Shown: piece by piece, positions 1 to 9,774 of the stretch
How positions within the stretch are numbered: position 1 is the stretch's first letter
Layout: each line of letters opens with the position of its first letter
From: Erinaceus europaeus
Taxonomy: Eukaryota; Chordata; Mammalia; Eulipotyphla; Erinaceidae
Assembly (NCBI RefSeq): GCF_950295315.1
Contig: NW_026647696.1
Location: 28,370-92,369, forward strand
Direction of reading: 5' to 3'
Length of the DNA stretch: 64,000 nt
Translations under genes and position numbers: made by a program
The notes under the pieces: model-generated
What the model was told of the DNA's origin: nothing
The model's database searches: none
Seen by the model: the letters and a program-made list of their open reading frames with translations, nothing else

Positions 1-150
1 TCTCTTAACTTATGTTGATGAGTGGAATCATCCCATACTCATCTTAATCTTTCTGACTTAGTTCACTTACCATAATTCCTTCTAGCTCCATCCAAGATGG
101 ATCAGAGAAGGTGGGTTCATTGTTCTTAATAGCTGTATACCATTTATTCA
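1..150 (-). mobile_element. L1 3' UTR fragment
   Basis: The reverse complement matches the 3' UTR seen in other L1 copies of the window (for example 20290-20410): the GATCATCCCATA, CTTCTGTTTCTGACTTA and CATCCAAGAT stretches occur in the same order. Diverged and cut by the window edge. Confidence 0.65.
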
Positions 151-154
151 TTTC

Positions 155-222
155 TTTATTCCGGTCCTCGGCTTTGCGCCACCAGCGCTTAACCAGCTGC
201 GCTACCGCCCGACTCCCTATTT
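155..222 (-). mobile_element. SINE family A fragment (tRNA-like head only)
   Basis: Contains GCGCCACCAGCGCTTAACC and CTACCGCCCGACTCCC, the reverse complement of the family A head. Confidence 0.6.
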
Positions 223-224
223 AT

Positions 225-345
225 TCATTTCTTAACTACAGCATTGTTCAGCTCTGGTTTATGGCGGTGTGGGTGGGATTGAACCTGAGACTTTGGAGCC
301 AGGCTCAGACATGAGAGTTGCTTTGCATAATCATTAAATGTCTTC
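225..345 (-). mobile_element. SINE family D
   Basis: Reverse complement of the TAGATAGCATAATGG family: AGCTCTGGTTTATGG then GATTGAACCTGAGAC then GCATAATCATTAA. Confidence 0.75.
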
Positions 346-416
346 TTATCAGAGCCATGAAAAGAGATGGTAGATAGGTAGAGAGATGATAAGAGATAGA
401 AATATAGAGAAACTGG

Positions 417-595
417 CGGGGGTAGATAGCATAATGGTTATGCAAAGAAACTCTCATGCCTGAGGCTCCGAAGTCCCAGGTTCAATCTCTGGCATAAACC
501 AGAGCTGAGTAGTGCTCTGTTGTTTCTCATTGTGTTTTTCTCTCTCTGCATCTCTCTCAAAAATAAAAATAAGTAAATAAATAAAATACTTTAAA
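417..595 (+). mobile_element. SINE family D
   Basis: Starts GGGGGTAGATAGCATAATGG, has B-box GGTTCAATCTC, a CT-rich body and an AAATAAATAAATAAA tail. Confidence 0.85.
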
Positions 596-699
596 AATAT
601 TTAAAAAGGAGTCTTTCTGGACAGCCCAATATATATATATATTCAACAAATACCACATTTCACCAAGAATTCACACAGCTAGTATGATCAATCTTCCAA

Positions 700-912
700 T
701 TTTTTAAAATTATGTTCATTTTTTTCTTGGGTAGAGACAGCCAGAAATCTAGAAGTAAGGGGAGATAGAAAGGGAGAGAGACAGAGAGACACCTGCAGAC
801 CTTCTTCACTACTCATGAAGCTTTCTCCATGCAGGTGAGTCCAAGGGCTTGAACCTGGGCCCTTGTGCGTTGTAATGTGTGCACTTTACCAGGTGCCCCA
901 CCTCCTGACCCC
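700..912 (-). mobile_element. SINE family B
   Basis: Reverse-complement B layout: GGGTAGAGACAGCCAGAAAT body, CACCTGCAGACC core, tRNA-like head ending at CCTGACCCC. Confidence 0.75.
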
Positions 913-929
913 TCAATGTAAATTTTTTG

Positions 930-1140
930 TAATATATTTTTTAATTTCTTTATTGGGGATTAATGGTTCACAGTTAATGGTTAATTAATGGTTCACTGTG
1001 AACCCCCAGTTCACAGTGGGGGTTGTATTGTTAAATGGGAAACTGGGGAATGTTATGCATGTACAAACTATTGTATTTACTGTAAAATGTAAAACATTAA
1101 TTTAATGTAAAACATTAATTCCTCAATAAAGAAATTAAAA
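930..1140 (+). mobile_element. L1 3' end, plus arm of a tail-to-tail pair
   Basis: From about 1012 it matches the L1 terminus GGGGGTTGTATTGTTAAATG through AACATTAATTCCTCAATAAA. A short minus-strand tail piece at 945-968 precedes it. The AATGTAAAACATTAATT unit is doubled near 1085-1125. Confidence 0.75.
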
Positions 1141-1149
1141 ATATATATA

Positions 1150-1440
1150 TAGTAGTTTGTACATGCATAACATTTCCACATAACAATACAAACCCCACTA
1201 GGTCTTTCTCTGCCACTATGTTTCAGGACCTGAACCCCCCCACCCCCAACCCCAGAGTTTTTCACTTTGGTGCAATACACTAACTACAGTCCAAGTTCTG
1301 CTTAGTGTTTTCCCTTCTGATCTTGTTTTTCAACTTCTACCTATGAGTGAGATCATCCCATATTTATCCTTTTGTTTCTGACTTACATCACTTACTATGA
1401 TATCTTCAAGCTCCAGCCAAGATGGGGGTAAAGAAGGTGG
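1150..1440 (-). mobile_element. L1 3' end, minus arm of a tail-to-tail pair
   Basis: Reverse complement of the same L1 terminus: GTTTGTACATGCATAACATT, CACTTTGGTGCAATACAC, GAGATCATCCCATATTTATC. It abuts the plus-strand copy at 930-1140. Confidence 0.75.
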
Positions 1441-1459
1441 ATTCACCATGAACCTGGGC

Positions 1460-1737
1460 CTTTGGAGCAGGTGCAGGTGGCACAAAGTGCAAGGACAGGT
1501 ATAAGGTTCCCAGTTTGTGCCCCAGGCTCCCCACCCGCAGGGGAGTTGCTTCGCTGCAGGTGGCAAAGCAGGTCTGCAGGCCTCTATCTTTCTCTCCTCC
1601 TCTCTTTCTTCCCCTCCCCTCTCCATTTCTCTTTGTCCTATCTAACAAAAATGACATCAATAGCAACAACAATAATAACTATAATAACAATAAAATACAA
1701 GGGCAACAAAAGGGAAAATAAATAAATAAAATATATA
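1460..1737 (+). mobile_element. SINE family A, truncated head
   Basis: GCAGGTGGCACAAAGTGCAAGG through CTATCTTTCTCTCC to a CAACAATAATAACTA and AAATAAATAAA tail. The first 25 bases of the head are missing. Confidence 0.85.
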
Positions 1738-1790
1738 AATTTTTTTTAAAAAGTAAAGTTAAAAAAGTTTTCAAAAAATGAAGTTGGGGG

Positions 1791-2070
1791 AGTCGGGCTG
1801 TAGCGCAGCGGGTTAAGCGCAGGTGGCGCAAAGCACAAGGACCGGCATAAGGATCCCGGTTCGAACCCCGGCTCCCCACCTGCAGGGGAGTCGCTTTACA
1901 GGCGGTGAAGCAGGTCTGCAGGTGTCTATCTTTCTCTCCTCCTCTCTGTCTTCCCCTCCTCTCTCCATTTCTCTCTGTCCTATCCAACAACGAGAACAAC
2001 AATAATAACTACAACAATAAAAAAACAACAAGGGCAACAAAAGGGAATAAATAAAATAAAATATATTTAA
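1791..2070 (+). mobile_element. SINE family A, full length
   Basis: Starts GAGTCGGGCTGTAGCGCAGC with intact A- and B-box regions (GGTTCGAACCC). Flanked by target copies AAAAAATGAAGTTG at 1773 and 2082. Confidence 0.9.
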
Positions 2071-2097
2071 AAAATTTTTTTAAAAAATGAAGTTGGG

Positions 2098-2442
2098 GGG
2101 AGCCAGGCAGTAGCGTAGCGGGTTAAGCGCATGTGGTTCAAAGCCCAAGGACCAGCCTAATGATACCGGTTCGAGCCCCCGGCTTCCCACCTGCAGGGGA
2201 GTCGCTTCATAGGCAGTGAACCAGGTCTGCAGGTGTCTGTCTTTCTCTCCCTCTCTCTGTCTTCCCCTCCACTCTCCATTTCTCTCTGTCCTATCCAATG
2301 ACAGCAACAACAACAATAATAATAACCACAACAATGATAAAACAACAAGGCAACAAAAGGGAAAAAATGGTCTCCAGGAACAGTGGATTCATGGTACAGG
2401 CACCAAGCCCCGGGAATAACCCTGGAGGCAAAAAAAAAAAAA
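2098..2442 (+). mobile_element. SINE family A' (long form)
   Basis: Family A head and body extended by a GAACAGTGGATTCATGG...CCCTGGAGGC segment and an A-run. Inserted at the same target sequence as its left neighbour. Confidence 0.9.
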
Positions 2443-2596
2443 GTTGAGTTGGTGCTGCCGTGACCTTCCATATATGGTGCTGTCTAGTTCTCATATCAAT
2501 CAATCAGTAAATAATAAAATTTTTTTAAAATAGTGTAGACAAGATATTAATAGTTTGTAAATGTGAGTACATACTATGCTGCAGAACTCATTTTTA

Positions 2597-2878
2597 AACA
2601 TTTATTTCTTTATTCATTTCCCTTTTGTTGCCTTTGTTGTTTTATTGTTGTAGTTATTATTGTTGTTGTTACTGATGTTGTTGTTGTTGGATAGGACAGA
2701 GAGAAGTGGAGAGAGGAGAGGAAGACAGAGAGGGGGAGAGAAAGACACCTGCAGACCTGCTTCACCGCCTGTGAAGTGACTTCCCTGCAGGTGGGGATCC
2801 AGGGCTGCAACCTGGATCCTTACATGGCTCCTTGCGCTTCGCGCTGTGTACACTTAACCCTCTGTTATCGCCCAGCCC
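2597..2878 (-). mobile_element. SINE family A
   Basis: Reverse-complement order: TTTCCCTTTTGTTGCC tail, GGATAGGACAGAGAG body, CTTAACCCTCTG head, CAGCCCCCC end. Confidence 0.9.
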
Positions 2879-2981
2879 CCCTCTGTTTGCTTGTTTTGTT
2901 TTACCAGATTACTCAACTCTGATGTGCACAATTTCCCAGGTTCAAGGCACAGGTCCCCACCTTCAGAAAGGAAGCTTCAGG

Positions 2982-3165
2982 GTCGGGAGGTGGGGCACTG
3001 GTTGAGTGCACATGTTACAATGTGCAATGACTCAGGTTTGAGCCCTTGGTCCCCACCTTCAGAGGAAATCTTCACAAGAAGTGAGGCAGTGCTGCAGGTG
3101 TCTCTCTTTCTCTCTCCCTACCTTCTTGATTTCTAGCTGTCTCTAATAAATAAAGATAATAAAAG
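2982..3165 (+). mobile_element. SINE family B
   Basis: GTCGGGAGGTGGGGCACTGG head, TGCAGGTGTCTCTCTTTCTC body, AATAAATAAAGATAAT tail. The family A copy at 3176-3440 follows it. Confidence 0.8.
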
Positions 3166-3175
3166 TAGTTTTAAG

Positions 3176-3440
3176 TTTTTGTCCCTTTTGTTACCTTTGT
3201 TGTTTTTTTATTGTTTTAGTTATTGTTGTTATTGATGTTGTCGTTGTTGGATAGGACAGAGAGAAATGGAGAGAGGAGGGGAAGACGGTGGGGGGGGAGA
3301 AAGACACCTGCAGACCTGCTTCACCGCTTGTGAAGTGACTACCCTGCAGGTGGGGAGCCAGGGCTTGAACTGGGATCCTTATGCTGGTCCTTGCGCTTTG
3401 TGCCACGTGAGCTTAACCTGCTGTGCTACCGCCTGACCCC
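3176..3440 (-). mobile_element. SINE family A
   Basis: Complete reverse-complement copy flanked by similar TAAAAGTAGTTTTAA and TAAAAGTAATTTTTA sequences, a likely TSD. Confidence 0.85.
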
Positions 3441-3461
3441 AGTAAAAGTAATTTTTAAAAT

Positions 3462-3571
3462 AGAGGAAGCTTCACAAATGACGAAGCAGTGCTGCAGGTG
3501 TGTGTGTCTCCCTCTCTATCTTCACTTTCCTCTCAATTATCTTGTCTCTGTCCAATAAACAGTAAATAAAT
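3462..3571 (+). mobile_element. SINE family B, 3' part
   Basis: GAAGCTTCACAAATGACG through TTGTCTCTGTCCAATAAAC; the head is missing. Confidence 0.6.
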
Positions 3572-3579
3572 ATGGGTAG

Positions 3580-3820
3580 GTACTGGGGAAATAATTTAGC
3601 CTGCTTATAATGCACAAAATTTGGAGCAAGGTCCAAGTGGTGGTACACTTGGTGGAACCCACACACACTTTATCTTGAGCTGGGGACTGAGCTCTAGCCC
3701 TGGTCCCTCATCTGCAGTGGATATGTATGTGAGGTGGTGAAACACTGTTGCAGTGTCTCTTCTCCTCTCTGTTTCTCTCTCCTTATCTATCTGTTTCTCA
3801 GCCACTAAAAGAAAAAGAAA
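3580..3820 (+). mobile_element. SINE, diverged family B-like
   Basis: tRNA-like start, then a GTGAAACACTGTTGCAGTGTC core and a TCTCTCTCC-rich body ending in AAAAGAAAAAG. Highly diverged. Confidence 0.45.
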
Positions 3821-3824
3821 AAAG

Positions 3825-4080
3825 GGGAGTCTTGCTGTAGTGCAGTGGATTAAATGCACGTGGTGCAAAGCACAAGGACCCAGTTCGAGCCCCCAGCTCC
3901 CCACCTGCAGGGGAGTCGATTCACAGGTGGTGAAGCAGGTCTGCAGGTGTCTATCTTTCTCTCCCCCTCTCTGTCTTCACCTCTCTCCACTTTTCTCTGT
4001 CCTACCCAACAACATCAATAACAACAACAATAAAACAACAAGGGCAACAAAGAGGAATAAATAAATAAATATTAAAAAGG
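3825..4080 (+). mobile_element. SINE family A
   Basis: GGGGAGTCTTGCTGTAGTGC head, GTGAAGCAGGTCTGCAGGTG core, ATAAATAAATAAATA tail. Confidence 0.88.
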
Positions 4081-4102
4081 AAGAAAGAAAAAGAAAAAAA
4101 CT

Positions 4103-4395
4103 TTTTTTTTTGCCTCCAGGGTTTTTTGCTGGGGGTCTGTGCCTGCACTAGGAATCCACTACTCCTGGAGGCCATCTTTTTTCCATTGTTGTTATTATTT
4201 CTTGATAGGATAGAGAGAAATTGAGTAGGAGAAGACAGAGAGGAGGAGAAAAGGATAGACACCCACAGGCATGCTTCACTGCTCGTGAAGAGACCCCCCT
4301 GCAGTTGGAGAACCCATGGTTGGAAATGGGATCCTTGCGCTGGTCCTTGCACTTTGCACTATGTGCGCTTATTTGGTGAGCCACCGCTGGGCCCC
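4103..4395 (-). mobile_element. SINE family A'
   Basis: T-run then TTGCCTCCAGGGTTTTTTGC, the long-form 3' segment in reverse, through to the GAGCCACCGCTGGGCCCC head. Confidence 0.85.
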
Positions 4396-4409
4396 TTATA
4401 TTTAACTAT

Positions 4410-4505
4410 TCTATGCCACAACAACAATAGAAAAATGACCACCGGGAGCAGTGAATTCATAGTACAGGCATTGAGCCCCAGCGATAACCCTGGAGGCAAA
4501 AAAGA
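4410..4505 (+). mobile_element. SINE family A' 3' fragment
   Basis: Only the CAACAACAATAG to GATAACCCTGGAGGC end is present; the tRNA-like head is missing. Confidence 0.65.
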
Positions 4506-4556
4506 AAAGTTCTTTGCCTTAATCACTAGACAATCTCAAAGGTCACTAAAATAGTT

Positions 4557-4858
4557 TTTTTGTTTTGTTTTGTTTTTGTGCTTCCAGGGATATCGCTGAG
4601 GGTCTGTGCCTGCACTACAAATCCACTATTGTTATTGCATAGGACAGAGAGAAATAGAGAGTGGAGGAGAAGACAGAGTGGGGGGAGAGAAAGATAGACA
4701 CCTGCAGACCTGCCTCACCACTTGAGAGGCAGTACCCCTCCCCCCCCCCCCAGATAGGAGCTGGGGGCTCGATCCAGCATCTTTATGCAGGTCCTTGTGC
4801 TTTATTCCATGTGCACCTGACCCGCTACTCTATCTATCGCCCTGCCGCCCACCCCCCC
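4557..4858 (-). mobile_element. SINE family A'
   Basis: Reverse copy from TTCCAGGGATATCGCTGAGG to a GC-rich head expanded by a C-run at 4741-4750. Confidence 0.8.
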
Positions 4859-4859
4859 T

Positions 4860-4985
4860 CTTTTTTTTTTTTTTTTAACTAGAGCATTGCTCAGCTCTGG
4901 CTTGTGGCAGGTGTGTTGAACCTGGAACTTTGGAGGCTCAGGCATGAGAGTCTCTTTTTGCATAACCATTATGCTATCTACCCCC
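4860..4985 (-). mobile_element. SINE family D
   Basis: T-run, GAGCATTGCTCAGCTCTGGC, TTTGGAGGCTCAGGCATGAG, GCATAACCATTATGCTATCT. Confidence 0.85.
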
Positions 4986-5000
4986 CCCCCTTTTAAAATT

Positions 5001-5145
5001 GTGATCCAAGAGGTGGTGTAATAGATAAAGCACTGGACTCCCAAGCATGAGGTCCTGAGTTTGATCCCTGGCAATGCATGTGTCAGAATGATGCTCTGGT
5101 TCTCTCTCCCAAATAAATAAACAAATAATAAATAAACCTTTTTTG
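5001..5145 (+). mobile_element. SINE family C
   Basis: GATCCAAGAGGTGGTGTAAT head, GAGGTCCTGAGTTTGATCC B-box region, AAATAAATAAACAAATAA tail. Confidence 0.85.
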
Positions 5146-5159
5146 AAAAAGAGAAGAAA

Positions 5160-5455
5160 AGGGAGTTGGGCGGTAGCACAGTGGGTTAAGCACATATGGC
5201 GCAAAGCACAAGGACCAAAAGATCCTGGTTAGAGCCCCCAGATCCCCCACCTGCAGGGGAGTCACTTCACAGGCGGTGAAGCAGGTCTGCAGGTGTCTGT
5301 CTTTCTCTCCCCCTCTCTGTCTTCCCCTCCTCTCTCCATTTCTCTCTGTCCTATCTAACATCGTTGACATCAGTAACAATAACAATAATAACTACGACAA
5401 TAAAAAGACAACAAGGGCAACAAAAGGGAAAATAAATAAATAAAATTAAAAAAAC
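5160..5455 (+). mobile_element. SINE family A
   Basis: GGGAGTTGGGCGGTAGCACAG head through GACAACAAGGGCAACAAAAG tail. Confidence 0.9.
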
Positions 5456-6085
5456 TTTAAAGGAGAGAAGAAAAAACAAACACAAAGTGAAACCAGAGTA
5501 ATGAGCACCCAAATACATACACATAACAAGCATCCTAAACACGTGGGCATGTCCTAAAGTATTTGTTGATTGATGAAGAGAGGGAAATTGCAAGAGGGCC
5601 TCAGGGCAGAGTTCCAAGATTCCCAGATGCGAAGGGACTGAGAAGTCAACTAACTCCACCTTCTGCAGAAGAGGAAACAGTTCTAGAAAGACAAAGGAAC
5701 ATGTTCAAACTTGCATGGCTTCTTGCTGATAAAGGTAGCTGTGAAAGCCCTGGACTCTGGTTTTGCCAGACGCCCGGCCTTCCTGTGATTTGACTAGCAA
5801 GTGACCTTCTGAAAAGACATTGTTTGGAGATAAGGACCTTGAGGCCTCTTAGGCAAGTTGAAGTCTGTTTGATAAGGGATCTATCTCCTCAGTCTCAGAA
5901 AGGACATTCCTGTGGGGATCTCTGAGGCTGACAGAAATGCAAAAGTAGCCAGAAAGCTAGTCCTCTTCCTCAGTGACAGTGTGGGTGGGAGATAGAAAGG
6001 AAACACCTGAGGAGGCAGTTTGAAATGTAGGTGCTCTTGCCCCCCCTCTCTAAAAAATTCTGAGTTATTTTCATGTTAAGAAACA
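5456..6085. other. Low-repeat intergenic block
   Basis: No SINE or L1 signature. The segment 5655-5790 looks like a degraded MIR. 5780-5830 resembles 8007-8055 (CTTGACTA/CCAAGTGACCTTCT). No gene is supported. Confidence 0.6.
5655..5790 (-). repeat. Possible MIR element
   Basis: TTCTGCAGAAGAGGAAAC, AAAGACAAAGGAAC and TGGACTCTGG follow the antisense order of a MIR core. Recognised by eye only. Confidence 0.35.
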
Positions 6086-6260
6086 GGGATGGGGTAGATA
6101 GTATAATGGCTATGCAAAGAGACTCTCATGCCTGAGGTTCCAAAGTCCCAAGTTCAATCCCCCACACCACCATAAACCATAAACCAGAGTATCTCTCTCT
6201 CTCTCTGCCTCTCTCATTAAATAAATTAATAAAATATAAAAAGAAAGATAAAAAAAAACA
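6086..6260 (+). mobile_element. SINE family D
   Basis: GGGGTAGATAGTATAATGGC head and AAGTTCAATCCCCCACACC B-box region. Confidence 0.88.
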
Positions 6261-6265
6261 GGGAG

Positions 6266-6527
6266 AGGGAGTCGGGTGGTAGTGCAGTGGACTAAGCACA
6301 CGTTGCGCAAAGTGCAAGAACTGGCATAAGGATCCCAGTTCCCCTGGCTCCCCACCTGCAGAGGAGTCCCTTCACAGGCAGTGAAGCAGGTTTGCAGGTG
6401 TCCTCTCACCCTCTTTGTCTTCCTCATTTCTCTCTGTCCTATCTAACAACGATGACATCAATAATACCAACAATAACTACAACAACAATAAAAAAAAAAC
6501 CAAGGGCAACAAAAGGGAAAATAAATT
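6266..6527 (+). mobile_element. SINE family A
   Basis: GAGGGAGTCGGGTGGTAGTGC head through CCAAGGGCAACAAAAGGG tail. Confidence 0.9.
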
Positions 6528-6875
6528 TTTTTTTCCTCCAGGGTTATTGCTGGGCTCGGTGCCTGCACCATGAATCCACCGCTCCTGGAGGCCATTTTTT
6601 CCCCCTTTTTGTTGCCCTAGTTGTTGCAGCCTCGTTGCGGTTATTATTGACATTGTTGACGTTGTTTTGTTGTTGGATAGAACAGAGAGAAATGGAGAGA
6701 GGAGGGGAAGACAGAGAGAGAGGGGAGAGAAAGATAGACACCTGCAGACCTGCTTCACCGCCAATGAAGCGACTCCCCTGCAGGTGGGGAGCTGGGGGCT
6801 CAAACCGGGATCCTTACGGTCCCTGCGCTTTGCGCCACGTGCGCTTAACCCACTGCGCCACCGCCCGACTCCCGG
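6528..6875 (-). mobile_element. SINE family A'
   Basis: Long form reversed: CCTCCAGGGTTATTGCTGGG to CACCGCCCGACTCCCGG. It directly abuts the plus-strand A copy, forming a tail-to-tail pair. Confidence 0.92.
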
Positions 6876-6969
6876 AAAATAAATATATTAAAAAAAAAAA
6901 AAAGGGAGAATGGAGAACATCAAGGACTTGAAACTCACAGCACTTTCTGTGCCTTAACAGACAAATAGA

Positions 6970-7110
6970 AACTAAAATAGCATAATAGTTATGCAAAGAG
7001 ACTCCTATGCCTGAGGCTCTGAAGTCCCAGGTTCAATCCCCTGCACCACTATAAGCCAGAGATGAGCATTGCTCTGGTTAAAAAAATAAAATAAAATAAA
7101 GAAAGAAATT
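6970..7110 (+). mobile_element. SINE family D
   Basis: AAAATAGCATAATAGTTATGC head and GTTCAATCCCCTGCACC. Confidence 0.85.
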
Positions 7111-7272
7111 AAAGGAGTAAGCATCTTGGAGGGCTACAAAAATGCTCAGGCCAGGGAAAACCTACTGGTGTTGCAAGAAACACATCACTAACCTAGACAT
7201 AGGCAAAGAGATAAAGAGAGAGAGAGAGAGAGAAGAGTTATAGTGATATGGAAATATCTCTACATACAAAAT
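7111..7272 (+). other. Unassigned stretch with a (GA)n run
   Basis: 7173-7215 weakly resembles an L1 ORF2 endonuclease-domain region (CAAGAAACACATCACT), then GA dinucleotides at 7215-7232. Too short to be sure. Confidence 0.3.
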
Positions 7273-7273
7273 A

Positions 7274-7485
7274 AAAATCTAGGGGAGCCAGGTAATGGTG
7301 TACATGTTACAATGCACAAAGACCGGGGTTGTAGCCCCTGGTTCCCAGTTGGAGGTAGAAAGCTTTGTGGGTGGTGAAGCAGTGTTACAGGACTCTCTTT
7401 CTCTCTCTCCCTCTCTATAAACCCCCTTTTCCTCTCAATTTCTGGCTGTCTCTACCCAGTAAATAAATAAAGATGATAAAATTTA
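7274..7485 (+). mobile_element. SINE family B
   Basis: GGGGAGCCAGGTAATGGTGT head, GGCTGTCTCTACCCAGTAAA tail. Confidence 0.85.
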
Positions 7486-7735
7486 GGGGCTAGGCGGTAG
7501 TGCACCGGGTTAAGCACACATAATGTGAAGTGCAAGGACCAGCGCAAGGATCCCATTTCGAGCTCCCAGCCCCCTGCCTTTAGGGGGGTCACTTTGTTAG
7601 CGGTGAAGCAGGTGTGCAAGTGTCTTTCTCTCCCCTTCTCTGTCTTCCCCTCCTCTCTCCATTTCTCTCTGTCCTATCCAACAACAACAGCAACAACAAC
7701 AACAACAATAGAAAAGAGATGGCCAAATTATAAAT
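7486..7735 (+). mobile_element. SINE family A
   Basis: GGGGCTAGGCGGTAGTGCACC head; the tail is a pure CAACAACAACAACAACAA run. Confidence 0.88.
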
Positions 7736-7802
7736 AATAATAATAATAAATAAAAAATAAAAATAAAGCTCCAATAATAATAATAATAATAATAATATTA
7801 AA
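7733..7802. repeat. (AAT)n / A-rich low complexity
   Basis: AATAATAATAAT runs interrupted by an AAATAAAAATAAAG stretch. Confidence 0.8.
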
Positions 7803-7820
7803 GTAATTAAAAAAATCCAG

Positions 7821-7990
7821 TGGGGTTGGGTGGTAGCGTGGGTTAAGTTCACATAGTACTAAGCATAAGGATCCCAGTTCCAGCCCTTGAAAGTGCAAGT
7901 AGTGAAGCAGGTCTGCAGGTGTCTTTCTCTCTCTCTCTCTATGTATCTTCCCCTCCCCCTTTCAATTTCTCTCTGTTTTATGGGGGAAAA
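7821..7990 (+). mobile_element. SINE family A, internally deleted
   Basis: TGGGGTTGGGTGGTAGCGTG head joined to GTGAAGCAGGTCTGCAGGTG with about 40 bases of the head-core region missing. Confidence 0.75.
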
Positions 7991-8140
7991 AAAATCTAAT
8001 CTGCCAAATCCTGTGACTTGACTACCAAGTGACCTTCTAAAAGACATTGCTATTGTCTGGGCAGATGATGTCATGGCTGGGAAAAAGAGCAGAAAGCTGG
8101 ATCTGGGAAGAGAGTAGCTCCCAAATATGGGAAAGGGGTA

Positions 8141-9110
8141 TAAATATTGTTGACTGTCATCCCCATCAATTTGATATAAATATTGGTATAAATGTAGGGG
8201 AATAAATATTGTTGACTGTAATCCCCATCAACTTGATCTGCTCTGGGGCCCTTATTCAGTTTAGGAGCCTATGTGACATCTGCATCCCTGTAGATCTGAG
8301 CTCACATTCTGTGGTCATGAGTAGGATGTGGTCATGAGTAGCTGCCCCAATTTCAGGACCCATTTTCCTCAGGTGGAGCATAGAGTATGTTGTCCATCCT
8401 CCCTTTGGAGGATGGAACATTCTCTACCGTTGTTGATCCAAGTTGAGGGCAAGGTCCCATGGGGGGCCACAAAGAGTTCTATTGTGTTGTTCCTGATAGA
8501 GATGATTGGTAACATTGGGGAGAGGGATTTATTCAAGGTCTAGGCCCATCATGTCTGTTTGGGAATCCCAGGACTCCCCAAATAGGGCCCCAGCTGATGG
8601 GGTGGCCTGATAGTGACTAAAGAGTCAGCATTAACGTATGCTAGTCTCTTGCCCTTATTTAGTTTTTGCAGTCCTTGCTTTGCTAAGGTTAGCTTTGGAG
8701 TGAGTGCAGGAAGTGTAATAGGAAGTAGGTGAGGAGGGTATCTAAGTCTAGGTAGACACTATTTCATATGAACTTTATACTGACTCACTGCAGACTTGTG
8801 TACTTTTGCTTTCAGGTATATATTTTGCCCTAATTTATGGATACATGTGAACATATGCTCTCTCTCACAGGACCTGGTCTATATCTAGGTTTTGGGACTT
8901 TGTTAGGAAGTGAACCATCTGGAATGGAATTAGAGAATCCTATGTAAGGAAAGGTCTCACGTGAGAGAAATGAGGCTGAAGGGTTGACATTCCATGCCTG
9001 ACGTTTCTAGACACAGTGTGAAGTGAGGCATGGTGAGGTGGTACTGGTTGCATTGATTAGGTTGGGATCGGGATTGGTGGATGCAAGATCATTTGGTATG
9101 AACTGAGAGA
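8141..9110 (-). repeat. LINE-like interspersed repeat, segment 1
   Basis: Non-SINE, non-coding sequence that I recognise as part of a repeat seen elsewhere in such genomes (CTTTCAGGTATATATTTTGC, GATGGGGTGGCCTGATAGTG). Minus orientation is inferred from a related copy at 9775 that ends in an A-rich tail on that strand. Contains a 62-bp-period tandem duplication at 8141-8237. Confidence 0.45.
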
Positions 9111-9271
9111 ATCATGCAGGACAGCTTCAGCTGGATACCTATTACTACTTCTAGGTGTTGATTTCGTTTTTTCCTCTCCTGTCTTATGTAAGAGAAACAG
9201 TGCCTGACTTCCACTAGTGGTTTCCTGATTCACTTCCCTTTCATTGCTGGTATAAAACAGGATTCCTTGTG

Positions 9272-9440
9272 GTCCAGGAGGTGGCGCAGTGGATAAAGCA
9301 TTGATTGGACTCTCAAGCATGAGGTCCCGAGTTCAATCCCCGGCAGCACATTTACCAGAGTGATGCCTGCCTGGCTCTTTCTCTCTCCTTCTATGTTTCT
9401 CATTAATAAATAAAATCTTAAAAAAACAAAACAAAACAGG
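9272..9440 (+). mobile_element. SINE family C
   Basis: GGTCCAGGAGGTGGCGCAGT head. Flanked by AAAACAGGATTCCTT at 9255 and 9434, a clear TSD. Confidence 0.92.
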
Positions 9441-9659
9441 ATTCCTTCTAACAAACACTCTGGGGGGTCCTAGTGGAATGGGGGTATATAGCCCTCTTGT
9501 TTACTTCTCCTACCATTTACCCCTCTGGGTATATACTGTTCTTTACACTTCAGGGTCTTTGGTTATCAAAATGGTTATGTTTTGGGGAACTAACTGAAAG
9601 GGTTGGGAGACATCCCCTCGGTGCCCGGCATTTATTGTATGTGCTATCACAACGTATGA

Positions 9660-9765
9660 AATAATAAATAGTACATGGTGATGCTGGGGACTGAACCTGG
9701 TACCTTTGGTACCTAAGGCATGAAAGTTGGTTTGCAAAACCGCCTCCTTTCAGACTTCTCTTGCC
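9660..9765 (-). mobile_element. SINE family D-like fragment
   Basis: GGTGATGCTGGGGACTGAACC and CTAAGGCATGAAAGTTGG resemble the reverse D core. Confidence 0.5.
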
Positions 9766-9774
9766 CCCCCTTTA

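Noticed and set aside
6392..6931. 179-codon open frame on the + strand
   Set aside because: It reads through two abutting family A SINEs in opposite orientation; the same peptide pieces (GERRGRQR, CRPASPPVKRLPCRWGA) recur at dozens of SINE copies.
9272..9360. tRNA gene candidates (many loci with A-box and B-box)
   Set aside because: Every case is the head of a repeated SINE with a body, A-rich tail and often a TSD. None folds as a clean cloverleaf with conserved anticodon context by eye.
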